NCBI GenBank assembly: GCA_002413185.1
Contig: DHWM01000194.1
Span: 1-9,003, forward strand
Source: Actinobacteria bacterium UBA5182
GTDB lineage: Bacteria > Actinomycetota > UBA4738
Reading direction: 5' to 3'
Length of the DNA: 9,003 nucleotides
In this document: positions 1 through 6,060 of the stretch, one piece after another
Layout: the number at the start of each line of letters is the position of its first letter
Numbering within the stretch: the first letter of the stretch is position 1
Position numbers and translations under genes: made by a program
Notes under the pieces: generated by a model
The model's input: the letters and a program-made list of their open reading frames with translations, nothing else
What the model was told of the DNA's origin: nothing
Databases searched by the model: none

Positions 1-131
1 GGGGCCGGGACGCGCCTCCTGGCGTGGACCCGTCCAGGACATGTCCGGGGTCAGACACCGGACAGCGCCTGAATGAGCAGGCTGGGCGAAGTTGCCCCTT
101 GTACTCATCTGCTGACTAGGAGAGAATCCGC

Positions 132-171
132 GACGAGCCCGAGCGCCGCGGCGTCGGTGATCGGGCTCGTC
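132..171. repeat. Perfect 11-bp inverted repeat (stem-loop)
   Basis: Bases 132-142 (GACGAGCCCGA) are perfectly complementary to 161-171 (TCGGGCTCGTC), with an 18-nt loop. The loop itself contains the self-complementary CGCCGCGGCG (144-153). No T-run follows on either strand, so it is not a classical intrinsic terminator, although many high-GC actinobacterial terminators lack one. Confidence 0.5.
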
Positions 172-178
172 TGACGGC

Positions 179-213
179 CGATCGCGAGCTGCTCTGTGAG
201 CAGCTCGTGGTCG
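179..213. repeat. Long hairpin, 10-bp perfect core, 16 bp with wobbles
   Basis: CGAGCTGCTC (185-194) and GAGCAGCTCG (198-207) pair perfectly around a TGT loop. The stem extends outward through 179-184 with 208-213 to about 16 bp, counting two G-U wobbles. It is 7 nt downstream of the 132-171 stem-loop and about 47 nt before the hydrolase start. It could be a factor-dependent or U-less terminator of an upstream transcript, or part of a structured leader. The sequence alone does not decide. Confidence 0.5.
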
Positions 214-260
214 TTAAAGAACCGCTACTGCGGCGAGCGCCAGGTTAGGCTGCCGCCCAC

Positions 261-734
261 ATGGCCGAGCTTCTGCTCTTCCATCATGCACAGGGGCTAA
301 CGGCTGACGGCGTGGGCTACGGCGAGCAGGTCGGCTTCGACACGATCATCGAGCGCGGCCGACTCGCCGCTGACAGCTTGCCGAACGAAATCGTCTATGC
401 CGGGTTCTCGCTCGGGGTGATGCCGGCGCAGATGCTGGCCCAGACGCGTCCCGGCGCGAAAGGCGCCCTGCTGCTGCACGCCGCGATCCCGATCTCCGAG
501 TTCGGCGGCACGTGGCCGAACGGCGTCCCGCTCCAGATCCACACGATGGACGCCGACGAGTGGGGCGACGTCGACGTCGCCCACCAGCTCGCCGAGACAA
601 TCGAGAGCGCAGAGCTGTTCCTGTACTCCGGCGATCGGCACTTGTTCGCTGACAACAGCCTGCCCGACTACGACGAAAGCGCCGCGACGATGCTCAAGCA
701 ACGCGTGCTCAGCTTCCTCGACAACATCGAGTAG
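261..734 (+). CDS. Dienelactone hydrolase family protein, apparently internally shortened
   Basis: The product is 157 residues and resembles the small alpha/beta-hydrolases of the dienelactone hydrolase (DLH) family, cytosolic enzymes that hydrolyse enol-lactones or related esters; the substrate here is unknown. It keeps the N-terminal strand LLLFHHAQGLT (about 4-14), the nucleophile elbow GFSLG (48-52, with Ser where classical DLH has Cys), an MDAD segment near 96-99 that likely carries the acid, and GDRHLFAD (about 124-131) with the catalytic His. From memory, relatives are about 190 residues, with a strand-helix-strand region between the HHAQG segment and the GFDT segment. Here that stretch collapses to a few residues (about 15-21), and the region after MDAD is also a little short. 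The ATG at 261 is the only sensible start. The gene stands alone and converges on the PH-domain gene. It may be a divergent functional enzyme or a decaying gene. Confidence 0.8.
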   Translation: MAELLLFHHAQGLTADGVGYGEQVGFDTIIERGRLAADSLPNEIVYAGFSLGVMPAQMLAQTRPGAKGALLLHAAIPISEFGGTWPNGVPLQIHTMDADEWGDVDVAHQLAETIESAELFLYSGDRHLFADNSLPDYDESAATMLKQRVLSFLDNIE

Positions 735-752
735 CTGCGATAGCTCACCGCC

Positions 753-773
753 GGATGACCCACAGCGTCATCC
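753..773. terminator. Candidate bidirectional terminator hairpin
   Basis: GGATGAC (753-759) and GTCATCC (767-773) form a perfect 7-bp stem with a 7-nt loop. It lies in the 84-nt gap between two convergent stop codons (734 on plus, 819 on minus), the expected place for a shared terminator. There is no T-tract on either side, so the call rests on position and symmetry. Confidence 0.35.
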
Positions 774-818
774 CAGGCGCCACCGAGTTCGCGGCGCGCC
801 TCATTGCGTTAGAGGTTC

Positions 819-1469
819 TTAGACCCGGCGGAGCAGGCGGGCCTTGGCGGTTCGAAACTCGTCTTCGGTCAGGACCCCCTGGCTCACCAGCTGGTGCAGC
901 TTGGTCAGCTCATCGGCCACCGAGGCCGGTCCGCCCCACAGCCCGGTACCCCCCGCGTCGCCGGGGATCAACCGTTCGCTCAGCCGCGTCTTCATCTCGA
1001 AGATTCGCCGCTGCATCCGGTCGGGGTGGCGGACGTCGTGGAGAAGCTCCTGGCCCGATCGCCCCGCCGACTCGATGATGAGGTCACCCGCCCCGACCAG
1101 GCGCTCCAGGACGTCCTGGCGGAACCGGACGTCGCTGATCTTCTCGAGCGGGATGTCGATGGACTCCTGGGCGATCCATCCGGACCTGCGCATGATCCGC
1201 TCCGTGGTCAGGACGAAATGCGACGTGGCCCACCGGATGAACCCCCGGGACGGGCCCGCCAGGAAGGCCGCGACGGCCAGGAGCATCGTGAACAGATAGC
1301 CCTCGCTCCCCCACGAGAACGGGAGCACCAGCCACACGATGATCACCGCCGCCACGATGGCGAGCGTCTGCGCAACCGGAACCGTCAGTGCGATCCAGTG
1401 AGGGCGGACGTCGAACACCAGGTCTTCGTCCTCGGAGAGGACCGACGCGGGGAAGCCTGGTTCTGCCAT
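819..1469 (-). CDS. Membrane PH-domain protein with C-terminal SHOCT domain
   Basis: The product is 216 residues from the ATG at 1469. Two hydrophobic helices (about 25-49 and 58-75) are followed by a bacterial PH-like domain (about 80-160) of the YdbT/DUF304 kind, with the typical stretch FVLTTERIMRRSGWIAQESI and IPLEKISDV. A glycine-rich linker (168-183) leads to a C-terminal SHOCT motif (about 184-216: ADELTKLHQLVSQGVLTEDEF then KARLL). SHOCT segments are short helical oligomerisation or interaction modules found at the ends of many membrane proteins; the molecular role is unknown. An in-frame TTG at 1508, directly after the TAG of the HAD gene and 3 nt from GAGGGG, would add 13 residues. 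I prefer the ATG because TTG is rarer and the extension does not look family-like, but the ATG has no good Shine-Dalgarno. It is probably co-transcribed with, and downstream of, the HAD gene. Confidence 0.85.
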   Translation of the reverse strand: MAEPGFPASVLSEDEDLVFDVRPHWIALTVPVAQTLAIVAAVIIVWLVLPFSWGSEGYLFTMLLAVAAFLAGPSRGFIRWATSHFVLTTERIMRRSGWIAQESIDIPLEKISDVRFRQDVLERLVGAGDLIIESAGRSGQELLHDVRHPDRMQRRIFEMKTRLSERLIPGDAGGTGLWGGPASVADELTKLHQLVSQGVLTEDEFRTAKARLLRRV

Positions 1470-1508
1470 GGCGCGTTCGACCGTACCTTCGGCACCGAGG
1501 GCAAGCAA

Positions 1509-2240
1509 CTACCCCTCGGATCCGGCCTCCCCATCGCTCAGGAGGAGGTTCGCCACGGCCCCGGTCTCGGTCACGTCGGAAAGCACGGCGTCGGCGCCCA
1601 GCCCGGCCAGCTCCTCGAAGCCGAACCGACCCGTCGCCACCAACAGGCACCGGGCGCCCCCAGCTCGCGCGCACGCCAGGTCGAGGGGCGTGTCGCCGAC
1701 CACCCACACATCGCCGGGCTCGAAACGGATCCCCCGCCTGTCCCTCACCTTCGCCAGCGCCACCGGAACCAGCCGGGACCGGTCCTGGTCGTCGCTCCCG
1801 TACGCCCCCACGTCGAGGTCCAGCCACCGGTGGAGGCCGAACGTTCCCACCTTGAGCCGGGCATTCGCCTCGAGGTTCCCCGTCAGGACCGACTGGACCA
1901 CTCCGGCTGCGGCGTGCAGCTCCGGCAGCAGCGTCCCGATCCCCGGCATGACCCTCCCGTGCTCCCGGACCAGGTCGGCGGCGGTCTGCAGCTCCTCCTC
2001 CAAGGACCGCAACACCACGGGGAGATGGCCACGAGCTTCGCCTTCGGAGAGCTCCAGCGCGGCCAGGATCTCCATGGCGATCTGAGGATCGGTCTTCCCG
2101 CTCATCTCCACGCCGTGCCCGTGGGGCGACCGGCCGACCGTTGCCGCAACCGCCAGGTCGAAGGCATCTCGAGCCGCGGGCCCGGCCGAGACCAGGGTGC
2201 CGTCGACGTCCCACAGGATGAATCGCCGCCGCACACCCAT
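1509..2240 (-). CDS. HAD-superfamily hydrolase (phosphatase-like)
   Basis: The product is 243 residues from the ATG at 2240, a usual size for a subfamily-I HAD phosphatase. All four HAD motifs are visible: motif I WDVDGT (D11 nucleophile, D13 acid/base), motif II VLTGN (T120), the motif III lysine in LKVGTFG (K130), and motif IV VVGDTPLD (D183, D187). A helical cap lies between about 16 and 95. Phosphoglycolate-phosphatase and PpaX-type enzymes have this architecture, but the substrate cannot be read from the sequence. The open frame extends to 2354, adding 38 Arg/Pro-rich residues unlike the family. The ATG three residues before the first beta-strand is the better start, although an adjacent in-frame GTG (2243) is possible. 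It is the first gene of a minus-strand pair with the PH/SHOCT gene, and divergent from pilT. Confidence 0.9.
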   Translation of the reverse strand: MGVRRRFILWDVDGTLVSAGPAARDAFDLAVAATVGRSPHGHGVEMSGKTDPQIAMEILAALELSEGEARGHLPVVLRSLEEELQTAADLVREHGRVMPGIGTLLPELHAAAGVVQSVLTGNLEANARLKVGTFGLHRWLDLDVGAYGSDDQDRSRLVPVALAKVRDRRGIRFEPGDVWVVGDTPLDLACARAGGARCLLVATGRFGFEELAGLGADAVLSDVTETGAVANLLLSDGEAGSEG

Positions 2241-2469
2241 CACGGTCGTCAATCTTCCCAGCCGCCGGTCGTTCAGCCAGCAGGCCGTCGATCGGTGTCG
2301 GGCTTCCGGAGGGGTCCACGGGGGGCCAGGCCTACGGCGAAAGACCCGGCCCAAACCCCCGCTAAGGGGATACGACCGGAGCGCCGATACGTAGGTAGCT
2401 GAGACCGGCGACCGCCCGATGGGCCGCCGGCTTCGGCGAAGTCCGAATCGCCCCGATGGGACTGGACAT
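2241..2469. promoter_or_regulatory. Divergent intergenic region, HAD gene / pilT
   Basis: This 229-base stretch separates two divergent starts and should hold both promoters; I could not assign convincing -35/-10 pairs. It has nested base-pairing potential at 2331-2395 (separate entry), a 5-bp hairpin CGCCG/CGGCG with a GCTT loop (2425-2438), and a repeated CCCGATGGG (2415-2423 and 2452-2460, 37 nt apart). A weak Shine-Dalgarno, GGGA (2458-2461), lies 8 nt before the ATG at 2470 and supports that pilT start over the in-frame ATG at 2419. Confidence 0.5.
2331..2395 (+). promoter_or_regulatory. Nested stem structure upstream of pilT, possible leader RNA
   Basis: Three helices nest in order. 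CCTACG (2331-2336) pairs with CGTAGG (2390-2395). CCGG (2346-2349) pairs with CCGG (2376-2379). CCCC (2357-2360) pairs with GGGG (2366-2369), closed by a GCTAA loop that could fold like a GNRA loop. A GTAGGTAGC string (2391-2399) follows. The structure ends about 75 nt before the pilT ATG, where a cis-regulatory RNA would sit. It matches no riboswitch class well enough to name, and short GC helices arise easily by chance in this DNA. Confidence 0.3.
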
Positions 2470-3567
2470 ATGAAGATCGAAGACCTGGTCGTCCGGCTGG
2501 TGGACGCGGGAGGCAGCGACCTCTACCTGAAGGTGGGGGTCCCCCCCGCCATTCGCGCGCACGGCGAACTCATGCCCACCGACCTTCCGCTGCTCACCGC
2601 GGACGACACCGAACGCCTGGCCCGTCAGGTGCTCCCCCCGGTGAAGATGGACGTCCTCGCCAGAACGGGGGACACCGAGGCAGCTCGGTCCTTCGACGGC
2701 CTTGGGCGGTATCGCATCAACGCGTACAGCCAGCGAGGCATGATCGGCCTGGTGCTCCGCCGGGTGGTCACCACCATCCCGAGCTTCCGGGCCCTGGGGC
2801 TCCCTCCCGTGGTCCGCGCGCTGGCGGAGGAGGTTCGCGGCCTCATCCTCGTCACCGGGCCATCGGGCACCGGGAAGACCACCACCATCGCCTCCATCAT
2901 CGGGCACATCAACCGGATCCGGCGGTGGCACATTGTCACGCTGGAGGACCCCATCGAGGTCATCCACGCCGACGGCCGTTGCTTGATCGACCAGCGCGAA
3001 GTGGGCAGCGACATCCCCTCCTACGAGGCAGGACTAAAGTATGTGGTTCGACAGGACCCCGACCTGGTGTTCATCGGGGAGATCCGCGACGAGCAGACCG
3101 CGGAGGCGGCCCTGCGCGCCGCCGAGACCGGGCACCTGGTCATCTCCACCCTGCACACGATCGACGCCACGGAGACCGTCAACCGCCTGATCGACCTGTA
3201 CCCGGCGACCAGGCAGCGCCACGTTCGGAGGGCCCTGGCCGGTTCGCTCCGGGGCGTCATCAGCCAGCGGCTGGTCCGCCGGTCCGGTGGACAGGGCAGG
3301 ATCCCCGCCGTCGAGGTGCTGGTGGTGAACGGACGGGTGGCCGACGAGATCATCGAGCCGGGACAGGTGGACGCCATCGTCGAGCTGATCGAGACCGGAC
3401 GGAGCTACGGCATGCAGAGCTTCGACCAGTCGCTGGTGGACCTGGTTCGAAGGGGTCTGGTGGACCTCGAAGACGCCCAGCAGGCCGCCACCAACCCGCA
3501 CGACCTGGCCCTGGCCCTGACGTCTTCGCACGACCGGGACGCCGTCATCACCGCCGATGTCTCCTGA
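2470..3567 (+). CDS. pilT: Type IV pilus retraction-type ATPase, PilT family
   Basis: The product is 365 residues, normal for PilT, the hexameric cytoplasmic ATPase that drives pilin depolymerisation and pilus retraction. An N-terminal PAS-like domain (about 1-100, with the SDLYLKVGVPPAIRAHGEL signature) precedes a RecA-type core: Walker A GPSGTGKTTT (130-139), Asp box VTLEDPIE (156-163), Walker B around DLVFIGEIRDE (198-208, E204), and His box HLVISTLHT (222-230). The C-terminus keeps the PilT-like LAGSLRGVISQRLV (257-270) and GMQSFDQSLVDLVRRGL (314-330) stretches. PilB-type assembly ATPases are longer and have tetracysteine motifs, absent here. The start at 2470 begins right at the family N-terminus; the ATG at 2419 would add 17 unrelated residues. 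No other pilus gene lies in the window, so assembly partners must be elsewhere, or the protein serves another motor role. Confidence 0.93.
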   Translation: MKIEDLVVRLVDAGGSDLYLKVGVPPAIRAHGELMPTDLPLLTADDTERLARQVLPPVKMDVLARTGDTEAARSFDGLGRYRINAYSQRGMIGLVLRRVVTTIPSFRALGLPPVVRALAEEVRGLILVTGPSGTGKTTTIASIIGHINRIRRWHIVTLEDPIEVIHADGRCLIDQREVGSDIPSYEAGLKYVVRQDPDLVFIGEIRDEQTAEAALRAAETGHLVISTLHTIDATETVNRLIDLYPATRQRHVRRALAGSLRGVISQRLVRRSGGQGRIPAVEVLVVNGRVADEIIEPGQVDAIVELIETGRSYGMQSFDQSLVDLVRRGLVDLEDAQQAATNPHDLALALTSSHDRDAVITADVS

Positions 3568-3590
3568 CGGGGGCTCGCCCGCGGGAGGTC

Positions 3591-3611
3591 CCTCAGCAGG
3601 GGTCCCTGAGG
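3591..3611. terminator. Weak hairpin at a convergent gene end
   Basis: CCTCAG (3591-3596) pairs with CTGAGG (3606-3611) around a 9-nt loop, spanning the last codons of the minus-strand endopeptidase and lying 23 nt after the pilT stop. The same bases form a near-perfect direct repeat, GGTCCCT followed by CAG or GAG (3587-3596 and 3601-3610). Position favours a shared terminator, but the stem is short and no T-run follows. Confidence 0.25.
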
Positions 3612-4732
3612 AACGGGTACGGGTCGATGGCGTCGCCACCGCCCGGATGCCATTCGAAGTGGTCGTGGTACGGCCCCCCGATGGCATCGCCCGTGTTGCC
3701 GACGTAGCCGATGATGGTCCCGGTCGACACGGAGCCGAGCGTGCCGAACTTCGACAGGTGCGCGTTGTAGACGTAGCCCTGGGACCCGTAGACCTTCACC
3801 GCTTGCCCGCCGATGTCGTTGGTCGCGTCGACCGCGGATCCGGGGAAGGGCGCTCGGATCGGCGTGCCCAGCGCCGCATAGATGTCGTTGCCCTGGTGGG
3901 TCCACCCGCCGGGGCGGGGCACCCCGAAGTCGTCGTAGAACGTCCTGGGCGGATCGACCGGGCAGATCTGGAGGGGGTTGGATCCCGACAACGAACCCCC
4001 GCCCGAGCCCGTGCCCGAACTGCTCGCTGCCCGCTGGGCGGCCAGTCGGGCCGCGGCGATCTCCCTGGCCCGCTGGTCGGTGAGCTTGGTCACCAGGGTC
4101 TCGGCAGCAGCCCGATCGGCGCTCAAAGCTTGCAGCGTCTTCTGGGCGGCGGTGAGCTCCTTCTGCAACGTGTCCCGCTGGGACAGGAGGGCCCGCTGAT
4201 CGGCCTGCAACTGCTCCTCGACATGGACCGCTTCGGCCTGCTTCTCCTGGAGGTCGTTGCGAGTGCTCTCCACGGAGACGATCAGGTCCTCGTCGCTCTG
4301 GGCGACGCTGTCGACGAACCGGAGCCGCTCGTTGAAGTTCTGATATGAGGTCGCCCCGAGGATCAGCTCGATCGAAGTTCCGGGCGTCTGCTCATAGGCC
4401 GCGCGGGCCCGATCGTCCAGTCGCTGCTGGGCCACGTCCAGCCGGCGCTGCGCCGAGATCACCTCGTTGCGAAGGGTGCCCGCCCGCCGTTCGGCCACGG
4501 CGAGCTCGGTTTCCACCGCGCCGATCCTTCGGGCCAGCGCCGCGGCCTGCCCCTGCAGGGCGTCGACGCTCTGTTGCTCGGCCTGCATCTTGGTGAGCAG
4601 CGCATCGAGCTTGGCCTGCGCCGATTGGAGGTCGGTCGCAGTGTCGGCTCGCACCGGGCTCGCCAGCAACAACGAGCACAGCACGACCAGGGGGATGGCG
4701 CAGCGCGAAGCCATGGCTCGAACCGGAGGCAT
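3593..4732 (-). CDS. Secreted coiled-coil M23 (LytM) peptidoglycan endopeptidase
   Basis: The product is 379 residues from the ATG at 4732. A Sec signal peptide (Arg-containing start, hydrophobic core about 12-24, likely cleavage after ASPVRA at 29) leads into a long coiled coil rich in Gln, Ala, Leu and Glu (about 31-235), a Ser/Gly linker (236-252), and a LytM/M23 metallopeptidase domain (about 257-379). The zinc and catalytic set is intact: H279 and D283 in HQGND, H325 in NAHLS, and H356/H358 in YHDHFEW. This EnvC/CwlO-like layout belongs to cell-wall hydrolases that cut peptide cross-links during division or elongation, with the coiled coil usually controlling activity. Cys257 and the C-terminal Cys379 might form a disulfide. 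A TTG at 4768 and an ATG at 4714 are alternative starts; the TTG extension runs into an inverted repeat, and 4732 gives a normal n-region. It converges on pilT and diverges from the oxidoreductase gene. Confidence 0.9.
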   Translation of the reverse strand: MPPVRAMASRCAIPLVVLCSLLLASPVRADTATDLQSAQAKLDALLTKMQAEQQSVDALQGQAAALARRIGAVETELAVAERRAGTLRNEVISAQRRLDVAQQRLDDRARAAYEQTPGTSIELILGATSYQNFNERLRFVDSVAQSDEDLIVSVESTRNDLQEKQAEAVHVEEQLQADQRALLSQRDTLQKELTAAQKTLQALSADRAAAETLVTKLTDQRAREIAAARLAAQRAASSSGTGSGGGSLSGSNPLQICPVDPPRTFYDDFGVPRPGGWTHQGNDIYAALGTPIRAPFPGSAVDATNDIGGQAVKVYGSQGYVYNAHLSKFGTLGSVSTGTIIGYVGNTGDAIGGPYHDHFEWHPGGGDAIDPYPFLRDPC

Positions 4733-4914
4733 TGGTGCATGTCTAATCCGGGGGGCTCGCCGAGTCAACTACCTCGGGCCCGGTAGTCAGACACAAATCT
4801 CAGGTGGCTCGAGCTCGAAGGGGCTCCCAGTCGGTGGCTTACCCACCGCATTCGAACGCCGTTCTATGCTTCGCGGGCGGGCGCGGGCCCGCGCTCCAAG
4901 GGGGGGTGACTGCC
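4733..4914. promoter_or_regulatory. Divergent intergenic region, M23 gene / Moco oxidoreductase operon
   Basis: About 180 bases lie between the two divergent starts. Dyads include CTACC/GGTAG (4769-4773 / 4782-4786) around GGGCCC, the overlapping palindromes GCTCGAGC and CGAGCTCG (4807-4817), and a perfect 6-bp hairpin CGGTGG/CCACCG (4832-4837 / 4843-4848). TATGCT (4865-4870) fits a TANNNT -10 for the rightward operon and would put transcription start near 4877, but no good -35 is seen. Such a start would exclude the in-frame GTG at 4804 as the translation start. Confidence 0.4.
4898..4906 (+). promoter_or_regulatory. Purine-rich ribosome binding site deciding the GTG 4915 start
   Basis: AAGGGGGGG (4898-4906) ends 8 nt before the GTG at 4915. 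The frame is open upstream to a GTG at 4804, and another in-frame GTG at 4906 overlaps this purine run, so good spacing favours 4915. The run is G-only beyond AAGG, hence moderate confidence. Confidence 0.45.
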
Positions 4915-6060
4915 GTGCCGTCGATTCCGGTCCCATCGGTGCCCGAGCCGGCCTCGTCCGAGCTCCCGCCCGGGATGGCGGCGGCCGGGCAGATCTCGAC
5001 AGAGGAGTTGCAGCTCGCGGCGCGGAACCATGGGATGCCGCTCGAGGCCCTCCGATATCCCATCACGCCGGTGGGCCTGCACTACCTGCTGATCCACTTC
5101 GACATCCCGGCCGTGGATGCAGGCACGTGGCGGCTCAGCGTCGAGGGGCGCGTGCGCTCGCCGCTGACGCTGACGTTGGAGGAGGTCAAGGCTCGTCCGG
5201 CTGTCTCCGTCGCGGTGACGTTCGAATGCGCGGGCAACGGGCGGGCCGGGCTGTCACCTCGGCCCATCACCCAACCCTGGCTGTTGGAGGCCGTCGGGAC
5301 GGGGCAGTGGACCGGCACCGCGCTGGGGCCCCTCCTCGAGGAGGCCGGGATGCTCGACGACGCCGTGGAGGTGGTCTTCACCGGGCTCGATCGCGGAGTC
5401 GAAGGCGGCGTCGAGCAGCAGTACCAGCGAAGCCTTTCGCTCGAAGATGCCAGACGAGAGGACGTCCTCCTGGTGTACGAGCTGAACGGCCAGCCGCTCC
5501 CGCCACAACACGGCTTCCCGCTCCGGCTGATGGTGCCCGGCTGGTACGGGATGACGAACGTGAAGTGGCTCTCCACGATCACGGTGGTGGACGAGCCGTT
5601 CCTCGGCTACCAGATGGCCCGGGGGTACCGCATGCGAGCGACCCCCGAGGAGGAGGGGACGCCGGTGACCCGGATCGCCCCACGGGCGTTGATGGTCCCG
5701 CCCGGCATCCCGGAATTCCTGTCCCGGCGCCGGGTGGTGCCGGCGGACTCCGTGTGCGTCCTGACCGGGCGAGCCTGGTCGGGCTGGGGGGTCATCGAGC
5801 GGGTCGAGGTCAGCACCGACGGCGCGCGAACGTGGGACGACGCCGATCTGAAGGAGGTCATGTCACCGGCGGCGTGGCGAGGCTGGACGTATCCATGGCA
5901 GCCGACCGGTCCGGGCGAGTTCGAGCTGGCCTGCCGGGCCACGGATTCGGCGAGCAACACCCAGCCCCTCGATCCCCCCTGGAACGTGGGCGGCTACAGC
6001 AACAATTCGGTGCAGCGCATCCATGTGACCGTGGCCCCGCCGGCGAGTCACTCACCATGA
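4915..6060 (+). CDS. Sulfite-oxidase-like molybdopterin-dependent oxidoreductase
   Basis: The product is 381 residues from the GTG at 4915. After a Pro-rich start come ISTEELQLAARNHGMPLEALRY, a segment seen in actinobacterial members of the family, and the oxidoreductase molybdopterin-binding domain (about 60-230). C105 in TFECAGNGR is the expected molybdenum ligand, and PQHGFPLRLMVPGWYG (about 197-211) is the conserved core after it. A C-terminal Mo-co dimerisation domain of Ig-like fold follows (about 250-375, with RVEVSTDG and ACRATD). No haem-binding domain, twin-arginine signal or membrane helix is seen, so it probably acts in the cytoplasm and needs a separate electron partner. The substrate is unknown; sulfite is only the family's namesake. 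Its stop overlaps the ATG of the propeller gene by 4 nt. GTG 4804, GTG 4906 or ATG 4975 are less likely starts. Confidence 0.88.
   Translation: MPSIPVPSVPEPASSELPPGMAAAGQISTEELQLAARNHGMPLEALRYPITPVGLHYLLIHFDIPAVDAGTWRLSVEGRVRSPLTLTLEEVKARPAVSVAVTFECAGNGRAGLSPRPITQPWLLEAVGTGQWTGTALGPLLEEAGMLDDAVEVVFTGLDRGVEGGVEQQYQRSLSLEDARREDVLLVYELNGQPLPPQHGFPLRLMVPGWYGMTNVKWLSTITVVDEPFLGYQMARGYRMRATPEEEGTPVTRIAPRALMVPPGIPEFLSRRRVVPADSVCVLTGRAWSGWGVIERVEVSTDGARTWDDADLKEVMSPAAWRGWTYPWQPTGPGEFELACRATDSASNTQPLDPPWNVGGYSNNSVQRIHVTVAPPASHSP

Larger units (their letters stand above)
1..260. other. Non-coding left end with inverted repeats
   Basis: No plausible coding region of useful length was seen on either strand. 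The stretch contains the motif GGGGTCAGACACC (47-59) inside a small inverted repeat (TGTCCGG 42-48 / CCGGACA 58-64), a palindrome GGACATGTCC (37-46), and two strong tandem hairpins (132-171 and 179-213). Directly before the gene at 261 a TANNNT-type -10 candidate (TAGGCT, 246-251) sits 9 nt from the ATG and no Shine-Dalgarno is visible, so the downstream gene may have a leaderless or very short leader transcript. This promoter reading is an inference. Confidence 0.5.

Noticed and set aside
755..1078. 107-codon plus-strand ORF after the hydrolase
   Set aside because: It starts in the terminator-like hairpin and is mostly antisense to the SHOCT region, with Arg/Pro-rich shadow composition.
2241..2354. 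N-terminal extension of the HAD protein
   Set aside because: The 38 extra residues are Arg/Pro-rich and precede the normal first beta-strand; the ATG at 2240 fits the family.
894..2402. 502-codon plus-strand open frame
   Set aside because: It mirrors the HAD and PH/SHOCT genes on the minus strand, which have clear motifs; the plus frame has none.
2331..2410. c-di-GMP-I (GEMM) or TPP riboswitch upstream of pilT
   Set aside because: GTAGGTAGC and CTGAGA strings recall these classes, but the required GACGCAAAGCC element of GEMM and the remaining THI-box elements are absent.
4467..6056. Upstream part of a roughly 1000-codon plus-strand open frame ending at 7478
   Set aside because: Only 6057-7478 of that frame is protein-like. 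The earlier part is Arg/Gly/Pro-rich, antisense to the M23 gene and out of frame with the Moco oxidoreductase.
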